Positions 45,941-55,831 are shown, numbered from the stretch's first letter. The stretch: 64,000 nucleotides of DNA from Gammaproteobacteria bacterium HGW-Gammaproteobacteria-13 (GCA_002840155.1 PGZH01000015.1:62001-126000), one strand, 5' to 3'. A program made the numbers and translations. Notes: generated from the letters alone by a model not told the origin.

Positions 45941-47710
45941 TCAGAGCTTGAGCAAGCCACTGACCTTGGCCAGGGCCTGCGCCACTTCGGCTCGGGTCAC
46001 TGGAGCATCCGGGTTGAAGCGACCCTTCTCGGCCTGCAACCAGCCCTCGCCCACCGTCAGACTGGCAGCGTCGGCAAAGGCTTTATCGACGCCAGCGAGG
46101 TCCGTCAGCGCAGCGGTTTTCGCCAGGCTGATGCCTTGATAACGCTCGACCAGTGACTTGCAGGCCAGCGCCCATTCCTTGCGGGTGACCGGCTGGTTAC
46201 CGGCGAACGCCTCAGCATTGGTCATCCAGCCATTGGAAAGCACCGCATTAAGCTGATCGCGCATCGGATCATCCGCACCGATATCTGTGAGCGTGGGCAG
46301 CGCATCCAGCTTGGGCTCGGCGGCCAGGGTCATCTGTAGGGCGTTGGCCAGTTCCAGGCGACTGATCGGCCGTTGCGGCTCGAAGGCGTTCTGACCATTG
46401 AGGGTCATCAGGCCGCGGAAGCTCACTGCGCGAATCGCATCGCCCGCTGCGCCGTTGCCAGCATCTTGCGGGGCGCTGCTCGCCGGGTCGCCGAGGTTGG
46501 CGTTGACCGGGCGAATATCCAGGCGCACACCGTTGACGCTGTAGTTGGTCAGCGAATCGTAGAACTGGCTATGGGCACTGAAGTCAGCGGTTTTACTGAA
46601 CTCGAAACGGTAACCGTAGTGGTAGCCGTTGAGCGGGTTGTAGCGGGTCATCAGGCCGACCTGTCGCATCGCAGTGTTGTCCGCCAGGCCATAGAGCACC
46701 GCCCGGCCAATTGCCGAAACGGCCGACAGATCGGTGATCAGCTGGTTGCCCACCAGGTATTCGTTGCCGGCCTCAATGGCGGCTTTGCCTTCGGCGGGCT
46801 GCACCTTGCCGCTGGCCAGGTCATAACGGTCGCCGTTGCCGAGCATGGCCAGGCGCACGTTGCTCAACTGGGTGCCGTAGACACCGAATGTCTTCTCGGC
46901 CTGGCTGGCGTCCATCACCGTCAGGTAACCCTCGCCCAGCACCTGCACCTGACCATCGGGCTGCACCCACATGGCGGTGTTGGTATCCAGGCCGAAGCCG
47001 CGTGTGGACTTCTGCTCGGCGAGGTAGGCAGCCATGCGCGCGGCGCGGCCGGTGCTGGTTTCCTCGATCTGGTCGAGGTGCTGATCGATGATACCGCCGC
47101 TGAACAGGCCCGAGCCTTTCAGCACCGCAGCGCCGCGCTGGTCGGCCTTGCTGGCCACGCCGAAGTCCAGGGTATCCATGACCACGCCATAAGCGGTGGG
47201 CATCTGCGCGCCGAGGATGCTGGCACCCGCGCTGGTACCGGCGACCACGCCGCCCTTGTCATACAGCTTGCGGACTTCCTGCATCAGCAGCGACGGGCTG
47301 CCATCGGCATTAAACAATGCACGGGCGATACGCGCCTGATCGCCTCCGACAAACCACACCGCGCTGGCCTCGCCCAGTGGCTTGACCACGGCCGCATCGT
47401 TCATGGTTGTCTGGTAGTTGCTCTTGTCGATGCCGACGATGCTGATGCGTTCGGCCGGGATGCCGAGGGCCACCAGCTCGCTCATAAAGCGCTTGCTCGA
47501 ACCCTGGCTACCGCTGGCGGTTGGCATGATCACGATGCGCGCATCTTTCTGGCCACCGGCCAGTTCGATGAACTTGGCGTACACCGGCGAGTTGCTCGCA
47601 CGCAACATGCCGCCGACGGCCAGTAAATGACCTTCAGCCAGGGCTGCAGAGCTTGCACAGGAAAGGATCAGGGCGGCCACCGCCACGCGCTTGTTCAGCT
47701 GCTTTTTCAT
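45941..47710 (-). CDS. Cyanophycinase-like S51 protein with C-terminal SLH repeats
   Basis: 589 residues, signal peptide NKRVAVAALILSCASSAALA. The S51 domain (25-400) has LAVGGMLRASN, AVWFVGGDQARI and Ser160 in GVVAGTSAGASILG, as in cyanophycinases. From about 430 to 589 there are three S-layer-homology-like repeats, recognisable from FEPQRPISRLELANAL, FAGNQPVTRKEWALAC and FNPDAPVTRAEVAQAL. SLH units usually anchor proteins to cell-wall polymers; here they could tether the enzyme to the envelope or to cyanophycin granules. First gene of the leftward operon. Confidence 0.85.
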   Translation of the reverse strand: MKKQLNKRVAVAALILSCASSAALAEGHLLAVGGMLRASNSPVYAKFIELAGGQKDARIVIMPTASGSQGSSKRFMSELVALGIPAERISIVGIDKSNYQTTMNDAAVVKPLGEASAVWFVGGDQARIARALFNADGSPSLLMQEVRKLYDKGGVVAGTSAGASILGAQMPTAYGVVMDTLDFGVASKADQRGAAVLKGSGLFSGGIIDQHLDQIEETSTGRAARMAAYLAEQKSTRGFGLDTNTAMWVQPDGQVQVLGEGYLTVMDASQAEKTFGVYGTQLSNVRLAMLGNGDRYDLASGKVQPAEGKAAIEAGNEYLVGNQLITDLSAVSAIGRAVLYGLADNTAMRQVGLMTRYNPLNGYHYGYRFEFSKTADFSAHSQFYDSLTNYSVNGVRLDIRPVNANLGDPASSAPQDAGNGAAGDAIRAVSFRGLMTLNGQNAFEPQRPISRLELANALQMTLAAEPKLDALPTLTDIGADDPMRDQLNAVLSNGWMTNAEAFAGNQPVTRKEWALACKSLVERYQGISLAKTAALTDLAGVDKAFADAASLTVGEGWLQAEKGRFNPDAPVTRAEVAQALAKVSGLLKL

Positions 47711-47811
47711 TCTTATTGCTCTTGTTATGAGAACTCGTGCGAGCCGGTGTTCCGGTCCCGTCAGCGCCTCCCTGCAGCAGGTAAAACACCGCGCCAGTCC
47801 TGGCTTTCAGC

Positions 47812-48019
47812 TGTGAATTTAAATTTTCACAATCTCGCTTTATGAAATTTTATATACCAACAGGAAAACCCGATCAAGCCTTTAGCACCGACAGCTTGTC
47901 GCTCCAACAGCGCCAAAAAAATCTTCATCAGCTGCTATCCGCCGCACTAGAGCGGCTTGAGCCATTTATCCGACAGAACGCATTTGACACAAATATTTCT
48001 AATAAGTAGCTTTATGAAA
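47812..48019. promoter_or_regulatory. Divergent control region of the cyanophycin/arginine locus
   Basis: The 508-base spacer 47711-48218 holds an inverted repeat TGTGAA-N8-TTCACA (47812-47831) and two copies of GCTTTATGAAA (47837-47847 and 48009-48019), 172 bases apart, in an AT-rich setting. No gene is visible. The repeats are candidate sites for the RpiR regulator encoded at 52529. Confidence 0.45.
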
Positions 48020-48218
48020 ATAAACATGTCACATCTACTCGCACTCAAACCCCAGGCCAGGCCTACTTAGCCCGGCCGAAACGAACAGAAGCCCACAAGG
48101 CTTCAGGTTGTAAGCCGCGCCATCTGGCGAGGCCATTGCTGCAGGCAGTACCTGCTGATCACAGGCGAAGGCATGACGATCAGCGCAAACCCAAACGCCC
48201 CATCAAGGAGTCAATAAG

Positions 48219-48995
48219 ATGAACAAGATCGCACTTCTCGGCGCTCTGGCGCTCAGCGCCGTCAGCACATTCAGTGTCGCCAGCCAGGACAACCTGCGCA
48301 TCGGTATCGAGGCGGCCTACCCGCCCTTCGCCTTCAAAACCCCGGACGGCAAAATCAGCGGTTTCGACTACGACATCGGCAACGCCCTGTGTGCGGAAAT
48401 GAAGGTGAAATGTGAGTGGGTCGAACAGGAATTCGACGGCCTGATTCCGTCGCTGAAAGTACGCAAGGTCGACGCTGTGCTGTCGTCCATGTCGATCACC
48501 GAGGACCGCCTGAAGTCGGTGGATTTCAGCAAAAAGTACTACCACACCCCCGGCAAGCTGGCGATGAAGGCCGGTAGCGAAATCAAGGACCCGCTGGTCG
48601 ATCTCAAAGGCAAGAAAGTCGGCGTGCAGCGCGCCTCCACCTACGATCGTTTTGCCTCGGACCAGTTCGAAGCCGCCGGCATTGAAGTAGTGCGCTACGC
48701 ATCGCAGAACGAAGCCTTCCTCGACCTGGCTTCCGGTCGCTTGGACGCCACCCTGGCGGACATCATCAACATCGATGAAGGCTTTATCAAAACCCCAGCC
48801 GGCAAGGGTTTCGCCCTGGTCGGCCCGGACTTCAACGACCCGAAATACTTCGGTAACGGTGCCGGCATCGCGGTACGCAAAGGCGACAGCGAAAACGCCG
48901 CACGCATCAGCGCCGCCATCGACGCCATTCGCGCCAACGGCACATATCAGGACGTGCAGGCCAAGTACTTCGAGTTCGATATCTACGGCAAGTAA
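48219..48995 (+). CDS. Arg/Lys/ornithine-type periplasmic binding protein (AotJ-like)
   Basis: 258 residues with AAGGAG before the ATG. Signal peptide KIALLGALALSAVSTFSVAS, then LRIGIEAAYPPFAFKTPDGKISGFDYDIGNALCAEMK, EFDGLIPSLKVRKVDAVLSSMSITEDRLKSVDFSKKYY, KKVGVQRASTYDRF, YFGNGAGIAVRKGD. This is the HisJ/ArgT/AotJ subfamily binding basic amino acids. First gene of an operon matching aotJQMOP of P. aeruginosa in order. A terminator-like hairpin follows it. Confidence 0.9.
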   Translation: MNKIALLGALALSAVSTFSVASQDNLRIGIEAAYPPFAFKTPDGKISGFDYDIGNALCAEMKVKCEWVEQEFDGLIPSLKVRKVDAVLSSMSITEDRLKSVDFSKKYYHTPGKLAMKAGSEIKDPLVDLKGKKVGVQRASTYDRFASDQFEAAGIEVVRYASQNEAFLDLASGRLDATLADIINIDEGFIKTPAGKGFALVGPDFNDPKYFGNGAGIAVRKGDSENAARISAAIDAIRANGTYQDVQAKYFEFDIYGK

Positions 48996-49012
48996 GTACC
49001 GCTAACGCGCAC

Positions 49013-49039
49013 GGTGCCTCCATTGCGAGGCACCTTTTT
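49013..49039 (+). terminator. Terminator-like attenuator between binding protein and permease genes
   Basis: GGTGCCTC (49013-49020) and GAGGCACC (49027-49034) form a perfect 8-bp stem with TTTTT after it. It lies inside the operon, so partial read-through would yield more binding protein than permease. Confidence 0.75.
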
Positions 49040-49085
49040 CTCGTTGTAGCGCAGGCCATTCGGCCTCTGCGTGAGGAACCCCATC

Positions 49086-49775
49086 ATGCTCCACGGCTAC
49101 GGCTCGACCATTCTCGAGGGCGCCTGGCTGACCCTCAGTCTGGCCCTGACTTCCATGACCCTGGCAATCGCCCTGGGCCTGGTTGGCGCAGCGTTTCGCC
49201 TGTCACCGCTGAAATGGCTGGCACTGCTCGGCGAAGGCTACGCCACGGTTATTCGCGGCATCCCTGATCTGGTGCTGATTCTGCTGATTTTCTACGGCGG
49301 TCAGGACCTGGTAAACCGCGTGGCTCCGCTGCTCGGCCATGATCAGTACATCGACATCAACCCCTTTATCGCTGGGGTCTGCACCATGGGCTTTATCTTC
49401 GGGGCCTACCTCTCGGAAACCTTTCGTGGCGCCTTTATGGCCATCGCCAAAGGTCAGGCCGAAGCCGGTGCGGCCTACGGCATGAGCGGCATGCAGGTGT
49501 TCTGGCGGATTCTGGTGCCGCAGATGATTCGCTTCGCCATTCCCGGCTTTACCAACAACTGGCTGGTGCTGACCAAGGCCACCGCGCTGATTTCCGTGGT
49601 GGGCCTGCAGGACATGATGTTCAAGGCCAAGAACGCCGCCGACGCCACCCGCGAACCCTTCACTTTTTTCCTCGCGGTTGCCGCGCTATACCTGTTGCTC
49701 ACCACGGTGTCCCTGCTGGCTCTGCGCCTGCTGGAAAAGCGCTATTCCGTGGGCGCCCGCCTGGCCGAACTCTAA
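49086..49775 (+). CDS. Basic amino acid ABC permease, HisQ/AotQ type
   Basis: 229 residues from ATG 49086, seven bases after GAGGAA; an in-frame GTG 15 bases upstream is less likely. About five membrane helices. YATVIRGIPDLVLILLIFYGGQ and the EAA loop GAFMAIAKGQAEAGAAYGMSGMQVFWRILVPQMIRFAIPGFTNNW are typical of the HisQ family. It pairs with the HisM-type permease 15 bases downstream. Confidence 0.92.
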   Translation: MLHGYGSTILEGAWLTLSLALTSMTLAIALGLVGAAFRLSPLKWLALLGEGYATVIRGIPDLVLILLIFYGGQDLVNRVAPLLGHDQYIDINPFIAGVCTMGFIFGAYLSETFRGAFMAIAKGQAEAGAAYGMSGMQVFWRILVPQMIRFAIPGFTNNWLVLTKATALISVVGLQDMMFKAKNAADATREPFTFFLAVAALYLLLTTVSLLALRLLEKRYSVGARLAEL

Positions 49776-49790
49776 GCGAGACCTTCTACC

Positions 49791-50486
49791 GTGCTCGATT
49801 TCCAACTGATTGCCGACAGCCTGCCGCTCTATGGCAGTGGCGTACTGGTGACCTTCAAACTGCTGCTTATCGCCCTCGCGCTGGGTCTGGCGCTGGCCAT
49901 CCCATTGGCGCTGCTGCGCGTGTCGCGCGCGCCATGGCTCAACGGCCCGGCCTGGCTCTACACCTATGTAATCCGCGGTACGCCAATGCTGGTGCAGCTA
50001 TTTCTCATCTATTACGGCCTGGCGCAGTTCGAGGCGGTTCGTGAGAGCGTGCTGTGGCCGTATTTCTCCAGCGCCACCTTCTGCGCCTGCCTGGCGTTTG
50101 CCATCAACACCAGCGCCTACAGCGCGGAGATCCTGGCGGGCAGCCTTAAGGCCACGCCCCATGGCGAGATCGAAGCCGCTAGAGCCGTAGGCATGTCGCG
50201 CTTCACCCTGTACCGCCGCATCCTCCTGCCGTCGGCCCTACGCAGGGCGCTGCCGCAGTACAGCAATGAAGTGATCATGATGCTGCACACCACGTCGCTG
50301 GCCTCGATCGTCACCCTGATCGATATCACCGGTGCGGCGCGCACCGTCAGCTCGCGCTACTACATGCCGTTCGAGGCCTTTATCACCGCCGGGCTGTTCT
50401 ACCTGGTGCTGACTTTTATCCTGGTGCGCCTGTTCAAGCTGGCCGAAGGCCGCTGGCTGGCCCACCTGGCCCCGCGCAAGAACTAA
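49791..50486 (+). CDS. Basic amino acid ABC permease, HisM/AotM type
   Basis: 231 residues from GTG 49791. Membrane helices with YTYVIRGTPMLVQLFLIYYGLAQF and the EAA loop GSLKATPHGEIEAARAVGMSRFTLYRRILLPSALRRALPQYSNEVIMMLH, the HisM pattern. Second half of the heterodimeric pore. Confidence 0.92.
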   Translation: MLDFQLIADSLPLYGSGVLVTFKLLLIALALGLALAIPLALLRVSRAPWLNGPAWLYTYVIRGTPMLVQLFLIYYGLAQFEAVRESVLWPYFSSATFCACLAFAINTSAYSAEILAGSLKATPHGEIEAARAVGMSRFTLYRRILLPSALRRALPQYSNEVIMMLHTTSLASIVTLIDITGAARTVSSRYYMPFEAFITAGLFYLVLTFILVRLFKLAEGRWLAHLAPRKN

Positions 50487-50495
50487 GGGAACCCC

Positions 50496-51608
50496 ATGGA
50501 ACATATTCAGCACCGGTTGCCCTGGAGCACGGCGGGCACGGAACGCCGGCTTTCGCTGTTTCGTTTTGGCAGCGGCCCGCACAAAGCCTATATCCAGGCC
50601 TCCCTGCATGCCGATGAGCTACCCGGTATGCGCGCGGCGGTGGAGCTCAAACAACGTCTACTCGAACTGGAACAACAGGGCCGCTTGAACGGCGTAATCG
50701 AACTGGTGCCGGTGGCCAACCCGATTGGCCTGGGGCAGATGTTTCAGGCTACCCACCAGGGCCGCTTCGACCTGGCCAGCGGGCAGAACTTCAACCGCGA
50801 CTTTCCTGCGCTGGCCGAGCTAATCGCGCCGCAACTGGAAGGCCGCCTGGGTGACGACGGGCAAGCCAACGTGAGGCTGATTCGCCACCTTATGATTGAG
50901 GCCATTGCCGAGCTGCCGCCGCCCAGATCAGAGCTGGACGGCTTGCGCCGCCTACTGCTGCAACAAGCCTGTGACGCTGATGTGGTACTCGACCTGCACT
51001 GTGATTTCGAGTCAATCATGCTGCTCTATGCCTTGCCGCAGCACTGGCCAAGCCTGCAGCAATTGGCCGCCCGCCTGCGCGCCGGCGCGGTGTTGCTGGC
51101 CGAAGACAGCGGCGGCAACTCCTTCGATGAAGCCTGCGCTGTACCCTGGCTGCGCCTGGCCGAGCGTTACCCGCAGGCCCCTATTCCGCTGGCCTGTATG
51201 GCTACCACCATCGAGCTGCGCGGCATGGCCGACACCGATCGCACTCAGGCCCAGCACAGTGCCGACGACATTCTCGGTTTTCTCGCAGGCCAAGGTCTGA
51301 TCAGCGGCGACTGGCCTGCCGCGCCTTTCACCTGCTGTGAAGCCACGCCCTTTGCCGGCGCGCAGTACGCCTACGCGCCGCATCCCGGCGTGGTGAGTTT
51401 TCTGCAGCCGCTGGGCGCGCGGGTAAAGCTCGGCGACCCGCTGTTCGAGGTGATCGACCCGCTGAGCGATCAACACTCAGTGGTGTATGCCACCACCTCA
51501 GGAATCCTCTATGCCCGCGAGCGCCTGCGCTATGCCCAGCCCGGACTGTGGTTGGCCAAGGTCGCAGGCCAGCACCCGATTCGCCAGGGCCGCCTGCTTA
51601 CCGACTAA
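50496..51608 (+). CDS. AotO-like zinc deacylase (succinylglutamate desuccinylase/aspartoacylase family)
   Basis: 370 residues. Zinc-ligand motif [14 protein letters not shown] (His, Glu) near residue 33, the third ligand in [12 protein letters not shown] (about residue 168), and the catalytic-type Glu region in [13 protein letters not shown] (about 231). FNRDFPAL contains the substrate-binding N-x-D/E-type segment. In P. aeruginosa the equivalent gene aotO sits in the arginine transport operon with no firm function. Here, with cyanophycinases nearby, hydrolysis of an aspartyl-arginine or acylated product would make sense. That role is inference. Confidence 0.85.
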   Translation: MEHIQHRLPWSTAGTERRLSLFRFGSGPHKAYIQASLHADELPGMRAAVELKQRLLELEQQGRLNGVIELVPVANPIGLGQMFQATHQGRFDLASGQNFNRDFPALAELIAPQLEGRLGDDGQANVRLIRHLMIEAIAELPPPRSELDGLRRLLLQQACDADVVLDLHCDFESIMLLYALPQHWPSLQQLAARLRAGAVLLAEDSGGNSFDEACAVPWLRLAERYPQAPIPLACMATTIELRGMADTDRTQAQHSADDILGFLAGQGLISGDWPAAPFTCCEATPFAGAQYAYAPHPGVVSFLQPLGARVKLGDPLFEVIDPLSDQHSVVYATTSGILYARERLRYAQPGLWLAKVAGQHPIRQGRLLTD

Positions 51609-51628
51609 CAACAAGAGAATCCGCTGCC

Positions 51629-52396
<768 letters not shown>

Positions 52397-52528
52397 ACGG
52401 AGCCTGTAGGCCGACCGCGCGCAATGCCACAGCCGCGGCCGGCTTCGGATACACTTCAGCCGCAACGACCCAGGCCTGCCCCGACCCGGCGCACACGCCC
52501 AACCCTTCAACGTGCTGAAAGCCCATCC

Positions 52529-53476
52529 ATGCCGACTTCTGCCAAGAACGTAACTGTCTACGCCGCCCCGGTGATGCGCAAACTGGCGGAAATCGCCCCG
52601 CACCTGCAGCCCTCTCTGCGCAAGGTGGCCGACTTTATCCTGCGCCACCCGCTGAAAGCCGCAACCCTGACCATTGAGGAAATGGCGGTGGAAACCGCCA
52701 CCTCGGCGGCCGCCGTCAACCGCCTGGCCAAGGCCATCGACCTGGGCGGCTATACCGGGCTGAAAGCCGAGCTGGTCAGCACCCTGCAGCAGATGGTGTC
52801 GCCGGTGGACAAGCTGCGCAACGAACTGGCCCATCGCCCGGACGGTGCCTTCGGCCTGCACGAGCAGGTGCAGATCGCCAGCAGCAACCTGGCCACCGCC
52901 GGCGCCAATAACAGCGCGGACACCTTCGAAGCTTTTGTAAGCTGCCTGATCCAGGCCCGCAAGATCTACATCCTCGGCTTCGGCAACAGCGCCTATATGG
53001 CCGGCCTGGCAGCCGCCAACCTGGTGCCGTTCTGCGCCGATGCCACGGCCGTGAGCATGGAAGGCGGTAACGAAAACGCCGCGTATCGCCTGGCGGCCAT
53101 CACCGAACAGGACGTGCTGCTGTCGATCTCCCTGCCGCGCTACTCACTCGATACCCTGCAGCTGTCGCGCTTTGCCAGCGAACGCGGCGCGACCGTGCTG
53201 GCGATCACCGATTCGCCCGCCTCGCCGCTGACCACCATCGCCAAACACGCGCTGTTTGCCCCAGCCGATCACCCGGTGCTGATCAGTTCCAACACCTCGG
53301 TGCTGGCGCTGATCGAAGGCCTGGTCGCCGGCGTGATGGCACGCAACAAGGAAGCGGTGCAGCTGGCCGCCGAACTGACCGAAAGCGTGATGTCCTACCT
53401 GCACGTAGCGGGCAACGACAAGCCGGTGCGCAAGCCGATCAAACGCCGCACCAGCACCACGCCGCGGCAGAGCTAA
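52529..53476 (+). CDS. RpiR-family (HTH + SIS) transcriptional regulator
   Basis: 315 residues from ATG 52529. An N-terminal RpiR HTH (about 15-90: IAPHLQPSLRKVADFILRHPLKAATLTIEEMAVETATSAAAVNRLAKAIDLGGYTGLKAEL) and a SIS sugar-phosphate-type domain (about 130-265: SCLIQARKIYILGFGNSAYMAGLAAANL, VLLSISLPRYSLDTLQLSRFASERGATVLAITD). In P. aeruginosa the aot operon ends in argR instead. The replacement by an RpiR-type protein suggests a different inducer, possibly a cyanophycin breakdown product. Likely regulator of both divergent arms. Confidence 0.9.
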   Translation: MPTSAKNVTVYAAPVMRKLAEIAPHLQPSLRKVADFILRHPLKAATLTIEEMAVETATSAAAVNRLAKAIDLGGYTGLKAELVSTLQQMVSPVDKLRNELAHRPDGAFGLHEQVQIASSNLATAGANNSADTFEAFVSCLIQARKIYILGFGNSAYMAGLAAANLVPFCADATAVSMEGGNENAAYRLAAITEQDVLLSISLPRYSLDTLQLSRFASERGATVLAITDSPASPLTTIAKHALFAPADHPVLISSNTSVLALIEGLVAGVMARNKEAVQLAAELTESVMSYLHVAGNDKPVRKPIKRRTSTTPRQS

Positions 53477-53570
53477 CCGCCAACACTCGGGCAGGCGCAC
53501 CAACTTAACGCCGAAACTGTCCAGCCGGTCAGTTATCAGTGCATACAGCGTATTTAAATTCCCCTGGAAA

Positions 53571-53603
53571 CCACTAGAGTGCGCGCCCGCAGCGCTCTAG
53601 TGG
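53571..53603. repeat. Long inverted repeat downstream of the RpiR gene
   Basis: CCACTAGAG (53571-53579) and CTCTAGTGG (53595-53603), extended inward by GCGC on both sides with one bulged T. It has no T-tract. It could end the RpiR transcript or act as an operator for the porin gene at 53715. Confidence 0.45.
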
Positions 53604-53714
53604 AGGTGCCGCCGATAAACTCAGGACTTGGCCTTGTTCTTGCTCAAGCTCCGACAGCCTGACCACTCAGACAGGTTTAAAACGATAATTCAGCACTTTG
53701 GGGAGCACCACTCG

Positions 53715-54509
53715 ATGAACCGTACTCTTTCCTCTCTGGTCCTGGCGGGCGGGCTGCTGGCGGGCGGCCAGGCCATAGCGGGTGACCTGCTGCACTGGCA
53801 GAACAACAGCCTGACCTACCTGTATGGCCAGGATTACAAGATCGACCCGGAAATCCAGCAGACCATCACCTTCGAGCACGCCAGTGGCTGGGCTATCGGC
53901 GACCTGTTCTTCTTCGTCGACACCATCAAGTACAACACCGACGCCACCAATGGCGCAGGCGACGGCCACACCTTCTACGGCGAGTTCTCACCACGCCTGT
54001 CGTTCGGCAAGCTGTTCAACAGCAAGCTGGAGTTCGGCCCGATCAAGGATGTGCTGCTGGCCACCACCTACGAATTTGGTGAAGACGATGTCGAGTCCTA
54101 CCTGATCGGCCCAGGCTTTGACCTGGCGATCCCCGGCTTCGACTACTTCTCGCTGAACTTCTACAACCGCACGACCGATGGCAAGCGCGACGGCGATAAC
54201 GTCTGGCAGATCACCCCGGTGTGGAGCTACACCATCCCGGTGGGCAAATCCGACATCGTCATCGACGGCTTTATGGACTGGGTGGTGGATAACGACAAGA
54301 GCTACCACGCCAACCTGCACTTCAACCCGCAGATCAAATACGACCTGGGTAAAGCCATGAGCTGGGGCGAGAAGCAGCTGTATGTCGGTATCGAATACGA
54401 CTACTGGAAGGACAAGTACGGCATCAAGGACAGCGGTTTTGTCAGCGACAACTTCGTCGGTGCGACCGATCAGAACACCGCCAGCCTGCTGGTAAAAGCG
54501 CACTTCTGA
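53715..54509 (+). CDS. Tsx/OmpK-like nucleoside-type outer-membrane channel
   Basis: 264 residues from ATG 53715, signal peptide NRTLSSLVLAGGLLAGGQAIAG. The mature protein is made of amphipathic beta strands ending in a terminal Phe (ASLLVKAHF), the outer-membrane sorting signal. DLLHWQNNSLTYLYGQDYKIDPEIQQTITFEHASGWAIGDLFFFVD is the conserved start of the Tsx/OmpK (DUF5020-like) family, 12-stranded channels for nucleosides. Single gene; substrate not shown by context. Confidence 0.85.
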   Translation: MNRTLSSLVLAGGLLAGGQAIAGDLLHWQNNSLTYLYGQDYKIDPEIQQTITFEHASGWAIGDLFFFVDTIKYNTDATNGAGDGHTFYGEFSPRLSFGKLFNSKLEFGPIKDVLLATTYEFGEDDVESYLIGPGFDLAIPGFDYFSLNFYNRTTDGKRDGDNVWQITPVWSYTIPVGKSDIVIDGFMDWVVDNDKSYHANLHFNPQIKYDLGKAMSWGEKQLYVGIEYDYWKDKYGIKDSGFVSDNFVGATDQNTASLLVKAHF

Positions 54510-54523
54510 TACGCCGCGGCAAA

Positions 54524-54555
54524 CCCGCCAGCACCTGTGACTGCAGGCTGGCGGG
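54524..54555 (+). terminator. Hairpin after the Tsx-like gene
   Basis: CCCGCCAGC (54524-54532) pairs perfectly with GCTGGCGGG (54547-54555), 15 bases after the stop. No T-tract follows. Confidence 0.5.
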
Positions 54556-54660
54556 CATCCCCCGCAACAACCTTTCTCGCGCTAATTTGCCCAGCTGCGG
54601 CGTAATCGCCGCAGTATCAGGGTCTTCTACTCTGTGATTACTCAGCAGTGGAAACCCAGC

Positions 54661-55155
54661 ATGCCCAACGCCCTTCACCGCACACTCGCCCGCGCCCTGC
54701 TTGTCAGCCTGCTGCTCACCCTCGCTGCGTGCAGCACCCTGGCCCCGCGCGACCCATTGCGCATCGAGCTGGTGGGTATCGAACCGCTGCCCGGCGAAGG
54801 CCTGGAAGCACGCTTCGCGATCAAACTGCGAGTGCAGAACCCCAATGACCGGGCCATCGATTTTGACGGCGTAGACCTGGAGCTGAAGGTCAACCAGCAA
54901 CCACTGCTCAGTGGCGTCAGTGACCAGCGCGGGCAAGTGCCCCGTTACGGCGAAAGCATCCTGCGTATTCCGGTCAGCCTTTCCGCCTACGCCGCACTGC
55001 GCCAGGCCTGGGGCATGGCTGGCTATCAGGACGGCCAGGGCCTGCCCTATGAGCTGCGCGGCAAACTGGCCAACGGCCTGTTCGGCACCTGGCGTTTCAA
55101 TGACCGTGGCACGCTGAACTGGCCGCAATTGCCCGCGCCCGGCGCAGCGCGATAA
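54661..55155 (+). CDS. LEA type 2 (WHy-domain) lipoprotein
   Basis: 164 residues. Signal peptide with lipobox ([15 protein letters not shown]), so probably a lipoprotein of the outer membrane. The rest is a single WHy/LEA14-like beta sandwich: [46 protein letters not shown]. The N-P-N turn and following strands are diagnostic. Such proteins are linked to stress and desiccation tolerance but poorly characterised in pseudomonads. ATG 54661 was chosen from the signal peptide. Confidence 0.85.
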   Translation: MPNALHRTLARALLVSLLLTLAACSTLAPRDPLRIELVGIEPLPGEGLEARFAIKLRVQNPNDRAIDFDGVDLELKVNQQPLLSGVSDQRGQVPRYGESILRIPVSLSAYAALRQAWGMAGYQDGQGLPYELRGKLANGLFGTWRFNDRGTLNWPQLPAPGAAR

Positions 55156-55205
55156 AACCCTATACAATATGCGGCCTTTTCTTATCGACCCACCAAGGAC
55201 CCGCC

Positions 55206-55547
55206 GTGAGCACGTTGCCGCCCTGCCCCAAATGCAACTCCGAATACACCTACGAAGACGGCGCCCAGCTGGTCTGCCCGGAGTGTGCCCACGAATGGTC
55301 GGCCACTGGCGCGAGCGACGCGGCAGATGACGCCAAGGTGATCAAGGATTCGGTGGGCAACGTGCTGCAGGACGGCGACACCGTCACCGTGATAAAGGAC
55401 CTGAAAGTCAAAGGTTCATCCCTGGTGGTCAAGGTCGGCACCAAGGTCAAGGGCATCCGCCTGTGCGACGGCGACCACGACATCGACTGCAAGATCGACG
55501 GCATCGGCGCGATGAAGCTGAAATCCGAGTTCGTGCGCAAAGTCTGA
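55206..55547 (+). CDS. yjdM: Zinc-ribbon protein YjdM (PhnA family)
   Basis: 113 residues from GTG 55206. N-terminal zinc ribbon with CPKC (about 7-10) and CPEC (about 24-27), followed by the PhnA/YjdM domain [42 protein letters not shown]. Despite the phnA name it is not the phosphonoacetate hydrolase; its role is unclear. Single gene with a TATACAAT promoter-like box at about 55161 and a terminator behind. Confidence 0.95.
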   Translation: MSTLPPCPKCNSEYTYEDGAQLVCPECAHEWSATGASDAADDAKVIKDSVGNVLQDGDTVTVIKDLKVKGSSLVVKVGTKVKGIRLCDGDHDIDCKIDGIGAMKLKSEFVRKV

Positions 55548-55568
55548 GCACAGCACCTGCCAGAAAGA

Positions 55569-55597
55569 AGCCCCGGCCAACTGCTGGGGCTTTTTTA
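55569..55597 (+). terminator. Rho-independent terminator after yjdM
   Basis: AGCCCC (55570-55575) and GGGGC (55586-55590) with an inner GC pairing, followed by TTTTTT. Confidence 0.85.
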
Positions 55598-55831
55598 TGC
55601 GCGCGAGACACACCAGTAAAACTACCTAGCAATGCACTACAGGCTATTACTGACAACCTAGTCGAACTACCCGCTTTGCAATCCTGGGCTACCCTTCTGG
55701 CTACACTAGCGAGCCGGCAAAGCCCACGCACAGGGCATTGCGCGAGGTGTCGCGCGCTACAACGACTTAAACCTTGAACGTGTAACTTCAACAATTAAAC
55801 AGTGGTGCTATAGCCCAAGGCAGATTCGACA

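Noticed and set aside
47812-47831. CRP/Vfr binding site
   Set aside because: TGTGA and TCACA half-sites are 10 bases apart instead of the 6 expected for CRP-type proteins.
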